Source: Cryptomeria japonica
Lineage: Eukaryota > Streptophyta > Pinopsida > Cupressales > Cupressaceae
Length of the DNA: 64,000 bases
Direction: 5' to 3'
Assembly: GCF_030272615.1 (NCBI RefSeq)
Contig: NC_081415.1
Span: 506,181,373 to 506,245,372, forward strand
Shown piece after piece: positions 32,349 through 43,180 of the stretch. The translations under genes were made by a program, and so were the position numbers. Within the stretch, counting starts at the first letter, position 1; each line of letters opens with the position of its first letter. Under the pieces are notes generated by a model. The model made no database searches. It had not been told where the DNA came from and saw nothing but the letters and a program-made list of their open reading frames with translations.

Positions 32349-33462
32349 ATGGAAAATTTGAGAAAGCAGTTGGAAATAACTCTTTCAGACTATGATGCAG
32401 AAAAGGTGAAAAAAAATCAAACTTGAAGATAATCTGAAAGCTACTCAAGATATCATACAAGGACTTCAAGAAAATCTTACTATTGCAAGGAACAAGAGAA
32501 GAGAGCTTTGTGAAAAGATGCAGAATGATAATGATGAAAAGGAAACTCTTAATGATCTGGTAACCAAGCTAAGACAAGAAAGCAGTACAACAAAGAATGA
32601 GATGAAAGATATGACTATGAGATTTTGTAGAGAAATTGAAGATAAAAAGAAAAATGAAGATGACTTGGTTAGAAGACTAAATGATACCGGAAATGAAAAT
32701 CTAAGACTCGGTCATGAGAATGATGTGCTAAAGACAGATCTAATTCACTTAGAGCATGACAAAACTGAACTCGTGAGACAAAAGGACTTCTTGGAAAATG
32801 AATTGGCTACTATAAATCAACACAAAGGGAAACTCAAGAAAAGTTCAGAGGAACTTGATGATATGCTGAAGAATCAGAAACCTAACGATGATACAAATGG
32901 CCTTGGCTTTGAAACTGGTGATGGCTTTGAAACTAGAAACCATCATGATCACAGCAAACCAGTAAGACAACCTAATACTTAAAAATTTAATGGCAAATGC
33001 TTTAACTGTAACAAGTATGGTCATAGAGAAAATCAGTGTAGATCTAGAAATTATTAGAACACTAATACACCCACCGGTCAATGTTCCAAATGCAACAAAG
33101 TTGGTCATAATTCAGAAAATTGTAGAATGAATGTAAGATGTTATGTTTGTGGAAGATTTGGACACTTATCTAATCAATGCAGAACACATATTGGCATAGG
33201 ATATGGAAAAGCTATTTAGAAAAACAATGTGACTTGTTATGCTTGTAACAAGATTGGACATATTGCTAAATTTTGTAGAAGTAAGACATCACCGGTAAAT
33301 AACAAAAGTCCGAGCTTAAAAGGTAAAGAAAAAGTTGAAGAGGTAAAGCAAGAATTCTCAAAACAATGGATCAGAAAGTTAGATCAAAATGTTGATGGGA
33401 ATACTCCTCCACTGGTAGAACAAAGTAACACTCCACTGGCAGGAGACTCTTCATCTAACTAA
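32349..33462 (+). pseudogene. ORF1 of element E: coiled coil plus four CCHC zinc knuckles
   Basis: The frame opens at ATG 32349 (MENLRKQLEITLSDYDAEKV), shifts in an A-run near 32410, and is then open for 154 codons (32518-32982), continuing to 33462 with three stops. Residues up to about 190 form a long coiled coil (DDLVRRLNDTGNENLRLGHE, KTELVRQKDFLENELATINQ). Four zinc knuckles follow: CFNCNKYGHRENQC, CSKCNKVGHNSENC, CYVCGRFGHLSNQC and CYACNKIGHIAKFC. The tail is lysine- and proline-rich. This looks like the C-terminal half of a Sirevirus gag; the usual N-terminal capsid domain is not visible. It probably binds the element's RNA. With one frameshift and three stops this copy cannot make the full protein. 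Confidence 0.8.
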
Positions 33463-33767
33463 AGGAAATATTTTGGGGGTTTAGCAACAAAAAGAAAAAC
33501 ATGCTATTATTCCCTCGGTTGATGGTAAGAAGTTGAAATTACTTCTATACCGGCAGATGAGTTAAGTTGTGACTTAACCGGCGAATATTAAATGTGGTAA
33601 TTGGAGAAAAATAACATTATAAAGTAAGTATTTTGGCTCCTTTTTCATTCACCGAGCATTCAAATCTTCGAGAGCGTGAAAATTCCCGAGCGAAGGCATC
33701 CTTAGCAAAGAAGTGAAGAAATTCATCCAAGCATTCATCCTTAAGGCAGATTGAGGTATTTATAACT

Positions 33768-34531
33768 ATGGCTTCTTCATCCACTCCTGAATTCATTGCA
33801 AACCCTACTGTTGTTGAGGTTGTTAAGCACCCTAGACCCGTATTCAAACTGGTTCCTGAAATTGCGAAGAAAGATGATAGCATAGGTGCATTTTCTCAAA
33901 TTCCTAAGGGAGTAGTATATGTTGAAGACCCTAGGATGTATATACATTGTCATATTGAAGAATTGGGTGATGATGAGATCAAGAACATGTACAAAACTAT
34001 GATTTATAATGTAGATGGAAATGTCAAGCCGGAACACAAGATAGTGGAAACCCTAGGTTTTACTGAAATCCTTAGTGTCTCGGATTTTCCCAAGGATATT
34101 ATAACGATTGTGCTAAGCAGAGTGCATGGTGAATTCTTCTGGTTGGAATCAGTTCATAAAATCACAAAAGAAGTGGTAAAAGCAGTAACAGGTTTACCCT
34201 CCACCGGTAGCAGACCTGACAGAACAAAGAAGGTCTCAAATGACACAGTGATAAATCTAACCGGAGCAACTTTTGACAAAAGGTCTCTAAGGGTAAACGA
34301 TGTAAAAGACATCAATGTCAAATTTATCAGTATGATCTTAGGTTATAAAGTTACACATGCAAATAGGTTGAACTCAATTTCTAGCCTATGTATCAAAAGT
34401 GCCTATGACATGGTTAATGTTAATGCAAGAATAGATGTATGTGAATGGCTCAAAGATGAGTTGATAGACAATTTGGGTAAGATAAAAAGAGATAAGAAAG
34501 AAACATTCAAATTTGGAAACTTGTTTGTCTA
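33768..34531 (+). CDS. ORF2 of element E, N-terminal part (unrecognised globular domain)
   Basis: An intact frame of 254 codons begins MASSSTPEFIANPTVVEVVK, 305 bases after the ORF1 stop. It contains VYVEDPRMYIHCHIEELGDD, FTEILSVSDFPKDIITIVLS, RVHGEFFWLESVHKITKEVV, KAVTGLPSTGSRPDRTKKV and INVKFISMILGYKVTHANRL. The context is a plausible translation start (CTATGGC). The domain matches no retroviral enzyme that I know. The HKITKEVVKAVTGLP segment recalls the extra ORF of element A (VVITSEVVRDMLCCP) and similar regions in plant retrotransposon-borne proteins. The frame ends at TAATG, where the next part starts one base back; one inserted or deleted base probably split one protein. Function unknown. 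Confidence 0.6.
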
Positions 34532-36463
34532 ATGTTGTACATAACTAAACAAGTACCCGATATTGGTGCAAGAGATTTTGGTTTTGATATTCCGGTAGGA
34601 AAACAACTGTTGGATCTATTGAACAAGATGGGAGAAAACCAGGAGAAAAACTTAAATGAACATTTTCAAGCATTGAAAGCTCGAATGAAAACTAGAGTAA
34701 GACTGTCACAAGCTATTGTGGATAAATATCAGAAAGAAATTTGTTTTGTAATCAAGAAAGATGAAATCTAGATGGAGGCAGTTATCCCTAGAACTATCTG
34801 GGTAACTGAAATGGGCTATGAGACAGATGACAACATTATTGAAACTTATGCAAAACCCCTTCTTGAAGCACCAAAGGAACCCACTGAGAAAGTTTTTAGA
34901 AATGCAGAAACAATTGAAAGTACAATTCAATCAAGAAAAAGGGTTAAGAAAGTTGAAGCAACTATAAGAAAAGGAACCCGACGAGCAAAAGAAATTAAAG
35001 AAGATGTCTTGAAACAAACTAGTATAAAGGAAAGTGAGTTGGAAGGACTTCAACCGGAAACTCATCTTTCACTGGTTAGAACCTCCTCTGAAAGTGACAT
35101 ACCGACAGCATTCAAAAGGGTAGATAGAAAAAGAAAACCCTCACCAGTACCCTCACCAGTACCCTCACCTACACCCAGGAAAACAAGGCAAAAACAACAG
35201 GCAATGAGGCCTCCAGTGAAAAAGAAGTTGACCCCTAAGAAGAAAAAGAAGGTAAAACAAGATATTGCTCCACTGGATAAACTCTTGAGCGAAATAACTG
35301 AAGAAGGAAATTTGAAAAACATCAGCAAAATATACAACACACTATCTACAAATGACAAGGAAAGCATAGAGAACAGTGTAATTTTACACTTCGATATATA
35401 CAAGAAAATTTTTATGGAAGTTGTTGATGAAATACCAAATGATCTGTATAGGAGATTAGAAGCTAGAAGATTAGCCATTGTTGAGCTGGACAAGGAAATT
35501 AAGATTGAAAAATTACTTGCAGTACATCCAGTCAACTCAACTGATGAAATAGATGAACTAATCAGTGAAGCAAACCAAACAGTATTCTCCACTGCTCACC
35601 GGCATGTAGCACTAATGGCAGGTAGAGTAAACGAAGTCTCTGAGGAAACAGCTGATGGATGAGATATATTTTTTGTTGAAAAAGAAAAAGAAGAAGAATT
35701 GCTTAGACCAAAGACTATTAAAGTATATCAAAAGGACAAGGATAAGGGCAAAGGTAAGGTAGGTGGACCTCCAAGCCTTAAAATAAGTGATAATGTGCCC
35801 CCTCCTCCTTTAGATACTCCACCGATAGATACAACTAATAGTCAACTGGCCACAGAGAGTATGGAGACTCCATTAGAGGATACAAATCCTGAGTTTGAAA
35901 TTTTGTACACTGTAAATATAGATACACGGGAAGTAAATGTTGTGGTTGACAGAGAAACCACTGAGGACAAGAAGACAGATGTGACTACTGAGTCAGCGGC
36001 TGCAGATGTTGAGGTTGAGGTAAATAAAAGTGTAAATTTAAACATAGAAAAACCTACTCAACAAGAGCAACCGACAGAGGATACCATTGATAAACCATTA
36101 GAGAAACTGGTAGATACAACTGATAAACAGTTAGGAGAACCAGCAAAGGACAGTGCAGAGGTACAAACAGAGAAACCGGAAGTACATACAGAGGCTATAC
36201 CTGAGAAACCGGCTCTTGAGAGCTCAAGAAAACCTTCTGAGACACAGATGGAGAAACTGGAACAGGTACAGGTTGAGACACAAGTTCAGACAGAGACAGT
36301 GCCACCGGTACAAACTGAAAAGCCCAAACCTTTACTTATAGAAATGCAAACACAGACTGACCTACTAGAGGTCAAGTCAAGCATAGTGATTACTACAACC
36401 GGTAGTATGGCTATTGTGAAGACAGTTGGACAGACATCTGGTACTTCTATGGCAGAATTCTGA
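34532..36463 (+). pseudogene. ORF2 of element E, central helical, basic and low-complexity parts
   Basis: One frame is readable across 34532-36463, interrupted only by TAG at 34769 and TGA at 35660. First comes a helical segment (LLDLLNKMGENQEKNLNEHF) and RTIWVTEMGYETDDNIIETY. A strongly basic stretch follows (RKRKPSPVPSPVPSPTPRKT, KKKLTPKKKKKVKQ near 35120-35260) that looks like a nuclear-localisation or nucleic-acid-binding region, then a helical domain (IAPLDKLLSEITEEGNLKNI, SIENSVILHFDIYKKIFMEV). From 35699 it becomes a T/E/P/V-rich low-complexity region with repeated EKP, QTE and ETQ words. I recognise no enzyme. The near-intact frame over 640 codons argues for past selection or recent insertion. 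Confidence 0.6.
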
Positions 36464-37251
36464 CCTACAAATGTAACAGAGGTCTTATTGGATTCAATAA
36501 AGAAGATCACAGAATGTAATGCACAAGCCTATAAGGCTATTGATGATACAAATCCCATTCTTAAATTGATAGCACCAAAGTGCATTGTTGATAACAAAGA
36601 TTCTTTAGGTCAACTAGACACATTGTCTAAGTTCATCATCAGCAACATATTGACGGTTGATTAAATAAATGAGAATACATTCAATGAAAGAATGATTAAA
36701 GAAAAAGAGAAATTCTTTGAGGAAATTATGAAAAATAATAAAGAGAAAATGGATACCCTTTACCGGAACTTGGAGAGATAATTTTTGACTTCAAGAAACT
36801 GTATAGAGATTCTTGTAAAACAAAAGATCTAGACAAGGAAATCAGCAAAGCACAAGACAAGATTAACAATATTGCTGACAATCTGATAGGTACATCGGAT
36901 TATTTTTTGAAGATAGAGAAGAAGGTTGCAGAGCTAGAAGAGAAGATCAAGAAATTAGAGAAGGACAAAGAAAGAATAAAGGATAAAGCAAAGGATTTGA
37001 AATGTAGACTCGGTCCAAAACTAGATTACCTCATTTCTTTGAGAAAAGAAATATCTGAGGCTCTGGTTTCCGGACTGAAGACACCGGAAGAGCAAATGCA
37101 CATACTCATCGGTATAGTGCAAAGAACTCAAGAGGCACTAAAAGACAGCAAATCATTCAGTAATGGATTAAATTTGGTTTTGACAAATATTTTTCAAATT
37201 TTAACCCACCGGTTACAAGAATCCAGGCAGGAATCCACTGACAACGAATGA
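36464..37251 (+). pseudogene. ORF2 of element E, C-terminal coiled coil
   Basis: After the TGA at 36461 the same frame continues (VTEVLLDSIKKITECNAQAY, LIAPKCIVDNKDSLGQLDTL) with stops near 36662 and 36780, and shifts near 36800-36840. The last 114 codons are open from 36907: KVAELEEKIKKLEKDKERIK, a clear coiled coil, then LDYLISLRKEISEALVSGLK and MHILIGIVQRTQEALKDSKS. It ends at TGA 37249, 196 bases before the 3' LTR. The coiled-coil end is again similar in layout to the extra ORF of element A. Confidence 0.55.
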
Positions 37252-37447
37252 CAATCTTTGCCATTGATGTCAAAGGGGGAGTAGTAGAGATGAGAAAAAT
37301 ACAAAAGTAGAGATCATCTGCTCAGGGGGAGCACACATATGGTACAATTTTTGGTACAGTTTTTGGCAAGATTTTTTTGGACTTCAATTTTGGATACATT
37401 CTTGAATTTTTCTCATGAGTGTTGCAATCAATGCCAAAGGGGAATAT
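37252..37447 (+). other. 3' noncoding segment of element E with repeated polypurine tracts
   Basis: Three purine-rich words occur before the 3' LTR: CAAAGGGGGAGTAG (about 37270), CAGGGGGAGCAC (about 37321) and CAAAGGGGAATAT directly before the LTR (37435-37447). Multiple polypurine tract copies in this position are a described feature of Sireviruses. No coding sequence. Confidence 0.75.
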
Positions 37448-38248
37448 TGTCGGCAAATGCACACTCCAATGAGATATTGTAGGTGATTGAAGGTATTGTC
37501 ATTGATGGCAACCTTGCAATCATGTGATACCGCAGACAAATAAAGACACCGGCACCGACAGACTCTATACCGGCATACAGAACACCGGCACCGGAAAGGA
37601 AGATTACTAGCACCATGGCCGACAACAATTTTATTTAAAATGTATTTTGTAATTAATTGTAAAATCATTGTAAGCCGACATGGCGAGTTGTAATATGACT
37701 CATATATGTATAAGATCATTGTAGATCATTTTGAAATAGGATATAGGTGAAAGATAGGAAGATAATAGCAGACCTAATATGCGAATTATTGGATAAGGGT
37801 TTATGTATGTAGTAGAGCTTAAACCGGTACTAAATCTAGCATAACAGGTGTTGATCTGAAGCAGTACAAGACATTGGATTTGCATAATCCATTTTTGTAA
37901 GTCAGTGTGACTTCATTTTGTATTTGAGCAGTGAACTCTAGGCACTTGGCCTTCCTACATATGTAGGCCCCTGTTGTAGCAGTAATATTCTCTTATTGGC
38001 CAGTAAGTGAATATTGTGGGTCACAAATCCCACCGAGGTTTTTCCCACACTGAGTTTCCTCGTTAAAATATTGTGTTATGGTGTGTCTCTTATGTTGTGG
38101 TTGTTATTCTTAGTTACTGCATTCTTATTGGTTTACCGATACACAATTTTAATATGTTTTTCATGTTATAAGATAAGAAAATTAATATATCGGTCAGATA
38201 CTGATTCACCCCCCCCCCCCCCTCTCGGTATCTTTGGGAATCCTAACA
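37448..38248 (+). mobile_element. 3' LTR of element E
   Basis: 801 bp, the same length as the 5' LTR and collinear with it; it begins TGTCGGCAAATGCACACTCC and ends GGGAATCCTAACA. The C-run near its end is 14 long (38209-38222). The CAAAC target duplication follows at 38249-38253. Frames at 37384-37719, 37700-37885 and 38014-38280 have counterparts in the 5' LTR and are not genes. Confidence 0.95.
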
Positions 38249-38253
38249 CAAAC

Positions 38254-40196
38254 ACTCAAAAACGATGTAGTATGTTCTAGGGATGCTACCCTGCATGCCA
38301 AGAATGTCATCCTTCATCCCTGAAGCGCCATTGTTCATACCATAAGCACTGACAAACATGTCATGAGTGTTAAGGTCTTGATTTGCAGATGCAAGCCTAG
38401 ACACAAAAAAACGCCATTCTAGAGACTAGAAATGTTTGCATACTTACCAGAAAAACTGGCATACATACCAGGAATGCCATTCTAGAAACGCTGGCATACT
38501 TACCAGAATTCAACTTTTAGCCTGTTTGAGTGCATCTTTGGTTCGTGTGAATACTGTAGAGGCTTGTGCAATGTGTATTAGAATTTTCAGAGTTGATTAT
38601 GATGTATTTTGACCTCTTATGATTTTTCATGTTCTCCGGTAAGAGGGTTCATGCCTTACCATTGAGGTGTTTCCTATGCAATTTGATGCTTCAGCGAGAG
38701 GGAGAATGCCTCGTTGTTGAGGGATTGACTATATGACTCTAGTGGGATGAGTTATGTCTCACTATTGAGGATTTGATGTTATTTGGATCTCTTTTATGGT
38801 TTTCATTCATAATTGGATTATCTTTGATGTTGCATTTGTGAAGGCCCCCTTCCTTGAGTTTGATTTGTGAGTCCATTTTGCTCAGTTAGTGCTCAGTTTG
38901 TTGAGATTGTTATTGTATCCTCTTTGGGCTTTCATGATGATTTTATGTGTTCATTTGATATTTATTTTAACCCTATGGTAATGGTCTGTGGTAGGGAGAG
39001 TGGGCTCTTGCATGTTTGGACCAAGGTCTTGAGCATTAGGTGTCTAGGAGTGGGTCTAGACTTATTGGAACCACATGAAGAGTTTGTTGTAATTGCAAGT
39101 GATAACTTAAAAAATTTATTAGTGGGTTTTAGGTATTAAGAATTCACTAAATAAGATAATAATGAATTGTGTGCCCCTCCTCATAGCCCTAGAAGCATGT
39201 GTGCTCGAAATGAACTTGTGATCTCTTGTTGGACTCTTGTTGAGTCTTGATGTATCTGTTGGTTGATAGGTGTCATCTTAGGTCATGAGTGTGAGTTGGA
39301 ACCATTGTCATCTCCTAGCATGGGGGGTGGTTCCTTGATTGGTTCCACATGGTCAGGTGGTTGATTGCCTTCTTCCATTGGGATACTGTCCATGGTGTTG
39401 TGTGCGTGGAATGGATTCTTCATGAGATTGCACTTTGGAGCTATGTTTTCTGTGTTCATGGAAAGAAGACATTGTATCATAATGAAATGCATCTGTAAAA
39501 GAAATGATGTATCCTTGTAAATGGTATTATCATGTATTTCAAGAAGAAAGTTGTAATAGGACTTGATGTTAGAATTAGGTATAGATCTATGACTATTTCA
39601 TGATGTAATAGATGTTTGCTATGAGTTTAAAGTAACCACATGAATGGAATAGTTTATATGTATTTGGGATGCATTAAACATCTATGAGATGGATAGAATT
39701 ATGCTATGTTGTAGAATGAATGATAGTAAAATGGAATGGATAGCATTGATCTTTACTTGAGTAACTAGGTGATCATTGACATCAAAGGTTAAATGATTTG
39801 TATAATGTTCTAATAAAGTATATTGTGTTTGAACTTTGCATAAATGATAATGATGATTAGATGTATAAAATTAAATGGTTAGAGGATGATAAATATGATC
39901 TTCTAGTTAGATAAAAGTTGTAATGTGATGATGTCAAGTAGTGACGTTAAGATACCCTAGGGAAGGATATTGTTGCAAGAGTATAATTGAAGAAATGTTT
40001 GATAGAATTACTTCGCTTGTGTAATGTTGATTTATGCTTTCCTGCATGTACTTTTATGTGTTCATGCAATTGGATAATGTTGTGTTGATGTATGTTAATG
40101 TTGGAATAATGTAATGAATGTATTTTTAAAATAAAATATTTTCATTTATTAGTAGAATATAGATTATTTTTGTAGGGTATTTTAGAGGGCATTATA
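38254..40196 (+). mobile_element. 3' LTR of chromovirus B, right part
   Basis: From 38845 to 40196 it aligns with the 5' LTR tail 22998-24555, lacking about 200 bp near 39216. The end reads GGGCATTATA, aligned to AAGCATTGCA in the 5' copy, so the terminal CA has mutated to TA. The part 38254-38844 is the LTR region for which the 5' copy is off-window. It contains a duplicated word GCCATTCTAGA with CATACTTACCAGAA 63 bases apart (38413 and 38476). No gene seen. Confidence 0.8.
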
Positions 40197-40235
40197 GAGA
40201 GAGGAGAGAGGGTGTGATGAAAAGATAGGGGATAT

Positions 40236-41420
40236 TGTAGCATCCTAAATTGTACTCCTTTACAATTTAGTCCACATTTGGGGCCCTCGCCTTATTGTTT
40301 GTACCCTAATGCTTAATTGAGACTTAATTATGCTTACATCATGTGAATATGGCCTTATTTTCACTTTATACATCACATGGCCCCTTAGTTTCGGCCCTAA
40401 AATGGGGTAGGACCAAGGCATGGTGCCTTGGTCCTCATAGGGACATGGTGCCATGCCTTGGTCCTCCCTATTTCGGCCCCCCTTTGAACCCCTTGAGCAT
40501 TTTCAAATTTGAGCAAGAAACCTAGCCCCGTGTCGGTCTTTATCAAAAAATTAGCATGTTTTTCAATGGGCAAGTATATAAAGAGGATTTCCCTTCTCAT
40601 TTTGAGATACAAATATAAGGATAGAAGGGAAAAATTATAATCAAAAGGAATCAAGCATTCAAGTATTCAAGCATTGAAGTATTCATCATCAAGCATTTCT
40701 AGAGGTTTTCAAAGCCGCATTCTTCATTCATCAATTGTGGAGCAAAAAATGTTACATGTTTCATGTACAAGCATGTGTGTGTGTGTGATTAGGGTTTTGT
40801 CATGTTCATGTCATTTTATGCAACATATGTGATTACATTAGAGAAGCAAAGCATTATTATCAGTCATTGCAAATCTCAGGTATATCCTTCCATCATTTAT
40901 TTCAGTATTTGCAATATTCCAATCAAGGTTAATTCTTAAGCCGAGGTTTGACTTAGGAAAAGCCCTATTCCCAACCTTTTTCCCCTTCTTTATGTGTAGG
41001 AAATAGGTAAAAAGCTACAATCTTTAGAATAAGCATTATTTACAGTGACGAATTGTGAAAAGTTTGAAGGACCAAGGTGACAAGCACCACGGTTCCGACA
41101 TTTTTGGAGCTCTTTCGAGGATCAGATCCGAATATACTTATATTTCTCAGATCCAGGTGTGTGGCTCAATTTAAAAATTGTAATTCATTTTTTTTGTGTT
41201 TTCATCCTCATTTCTAGCACTTTACCCTAATTTCAGCAATTCAACTCACAAAAGAGGGTAAATCAATTCACACCTTGAATCCAATCAATATTTTTAGTCC
41301 TTACCCTTGCTGATTTATGCCTAAATCTATTGGATTCAAACCCTCTTTTAAATGTAAAGGTCCCCAAGAAAAAATTAGTGGTTTTCATCGTTCTTGTGGT
41401 GGAAACCCTAATTTTTCACC
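40236..41420 (+). mobile_element. Gypsy-type LTR H (solo or partial; right end uncertain)
   Basis: The start TGTAGCATCCTAAATTGTAC is clear and matches the solo LTR at 9375. Near 40400-40470 it has a GC-rich, self-complementary GGACCAAGGCATGGTGCC repeat like that in the relative. No primer site or coding region follows. The right end is placed loosely where AT microsatellites begin. I could not find a second copy of the left flank GATAT, so no TSD is claimed. Confidence 0.6.
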
Positions 41421-41424
41421 CACA

Positions 41425-41550
41425 TACATATGCATACATACATACATGTATGTATGTACATAAAGATACATATGTATATGTATATGTATATGTATATATA
41501 CAGAGAGAGAGAGAGGAGGGTGGGATTGATGAGATGAGAGGGGGAGAACT

Positions 41551-41636
<86 letters not shown>

Positions 41637-41774
41637 AAGTGAGAGAGGTGGGTGGGAGGGATGGAATGAGAGGGGAACCACTGAGAGAGACAAAGAGGCC
41701 TAATGTGAGAGAGGAGGGAGAGTGAAATAGAAATAGAGTGGGAGACCTAAGAGAATTAGTTAGTTAGAGAGAGA
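41425..41774. repeat. Microsatellite cluster: (CATA/TGTATA)n and (GA)n
   Basis: ACATAC/ATGTAT words at about 41425-41500 are followed by purine-rich DNA with an uninterrupted (GA)n from 41552 to 41634 (about 83 bp) and degenerate GAGAGA to 41774. Frames through it (41330-41725, 41408-41638) are artefacts of the repeat. No gene is seen in these 350 bases. Confidence 0.9.
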
Positions 41775-43145
41775 TGTAGTGTCATAAACTTTACCTCGTA
41801 CAATTCCATGCTACATAAGCACATTTTCTTTACATTGATTAGAGAATTCCTTCATATCCTTGTCCATTTGGCTCGCCTCGCACCCTTTTATTTGTCCCTT
41901 TCTCAACTCTACTCACTGGCTGACTCATGGACGCCTGCATGTTATGCTAGCATCCCGCAAGTCTATAGTTGGAAGGTGGTAATTGGAGTGTTACACATGT
42001 GCTTGGTAGAGCTTGTAATGTCTCTTCCCAAGGCCACTAATGTCGATTACATTCCCAGGCTTCATATATTACCTTGGGAGCTTTATTTTTCTCTCTAGAC
42101 TTTTTGGATTGGCAATTTGTTGGCTTTGGATTCACTCTATGCAAACTCTCTAGATTTATAACACTCGAATCAAAGCTCTCTTGTCCATCTTCAACACCCT
42201 TGGTTCTCTCATATTCTGCATTTCATGCTTGAGACTCTCATCATCTTCATGCATTGAGGAGGACTTCGCCTTTCTTCTTCTACATCTGGAAAGCTCTCTA
42301 TTTTGGATGTCGAAGGGGAGTTCTCTTCTCATTATTATCTCCATTGGCATATTTGTTATTGCATTTATTTTATGTTTCAGTTATCATTTTATCTATCAAT
42401 CTATCTTTTCTATTCGTGGAGGTGGGAACACCAAAATAAGGGTCTAACTGTGGCAAACCTCTAAAACATAACCCCAACATTTTCTCTTCTTGCTAGTGTG
42501 TAGGTTGTTAAGAGTGGTTTTTTGCTAAAAGCTTCATTCGAGGATCGGTTGTGAGATTATTTCCTTCCCCTCATTCCTTTCTCTTTTCTAATATCTATAG
42601 TTGTTTTCTACTTTCTATCATATATTATTTAGTTTTACTTCATCTAGAACACATTCCTGTCGCTTTGTATTTTTTGTTCAGAACTCCATACACCATCTAT
42701 GCAAGATGTCAGAATGTCACACTTTCGTCCATGACCCACACATTTGTCCTCTAACAAAGAGATAAAAGAGGTCCATAGTTAATCTTTTGACCTATCTTGT
42801 GTTATCGACAAGGACTTAACAAGTCTGTGCTTTATGCTCACCCTAAGTGGAGAGGTTGATTAGTGAGTCCCTTAGAGGTTGTTATTTGCATGTCTTTGAG
42901 TGGTTTACTTTCTCCCCTCTACATTTTGGTGAACTCAACATGAATCTAGTCTTCTCTAATTAAGTTTTAAATGTTTAAGTGTTTCTTTTAACTATTATTT
43001 CAGTACTTGTGTTGAGTTCTTCCCTTGCACCCATTTTCAGAGTTAATGGAGCATTGTAAGGCTTGTTTATGAGCTTTATGACTCATCTTGCCCGTGGGGA
43101 TGTTGTGAGGAGAAATTATAGACTGAATATCCCTTTGAATCATTA
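41775..43145 (+). mobile_element. Gypsy-type LTR I (left boundary clear, right boundary estimated)
   Basis: It starts TGTAGTGTCATAAACTTTAC. At 42414-42460 it contains TTCGTGGAGGTGGGAACACC, shared in form with the solo LTR at 9375-11027 (10318). A stretch TTTCAGTACTTGTGTTGAGT near 43000 looks like a U5 region. What follows near 43181 resembles the start of a gag gene, so this may be a 5' LTR rather than a solo LTR, but I see no clear primer site. Frames 41808-42098 and 42181-42447 lie within it and show no domain. Confidence 0.5.
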
Positions 43146-43180
43146 TAGTCCTACTTGAACGAGCCCAATGTTCATAAGTA

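Larger units (their letters stand above)
31477..38248 (+). mobile_element. Element E: complete LTR element without retroviral enzymes
   Basis: Two 801-bp LTRs (31477-32277 and 37448-38248), a perfect CAAAC duplication (31472-31476 and 38249-38253), a tRNA-Met primer site and several purine tracts before the 3' LTR define a complete element of 6772 bp. The LTR ends (TGTTGG…CTAACA), the repeated AAAGGGGGAG-like purine tracts and the frequent ACCGG words point to the Sirevirus side of Ty1/copia. The interior (5170 bp) encodes a coiled-coil protein with four zinc knuckles and a second long protein. I find no protease, integrase, RT or RNase H in any frame. E must have been moved by enzymes supplied by another element. 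Confidence 0.93.
22998..40196 (+). mobile_element. Tekay/Del-like chromovirus B with split LTRs of about 4 kb
   Basis: Order is tail of 5' LTR (22998-24555), PBS, gag, protease, RT, RNase H, integrase, chromodomain, PPT, then a 3' LTR starting at 29417. The 3' LTR is interrupted by element E and continues at 38254-40196. The 22998-24555 tail aligns with 38845-40196, which proves that both belong to the same LTR and places PBS and PPT correctly. Adding 29417-31476 and 38254-40196 gives an LTR of about 4.0 kb, in keeping with the long LTRs known in the Tekay/Del lineage. The left part of the 5' LTR lies beyond element A, outside the window. Coding regions have many stops. Confidence 0.85.

Noticed and set aside
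35062-35592. 176-codon minus-strand frame
   Set aside because: Shadow of ORF2 of element E; its serine/leucine/phenylalanine composition is the complement of lysine/glutamate codons.
41330-41725. Open frame of 131 codons with an arginine/glutamate repeat
   Set aside because: Translation of (GA)n and neighbouring microsatellites; it lies between two LTRs and has no domain.
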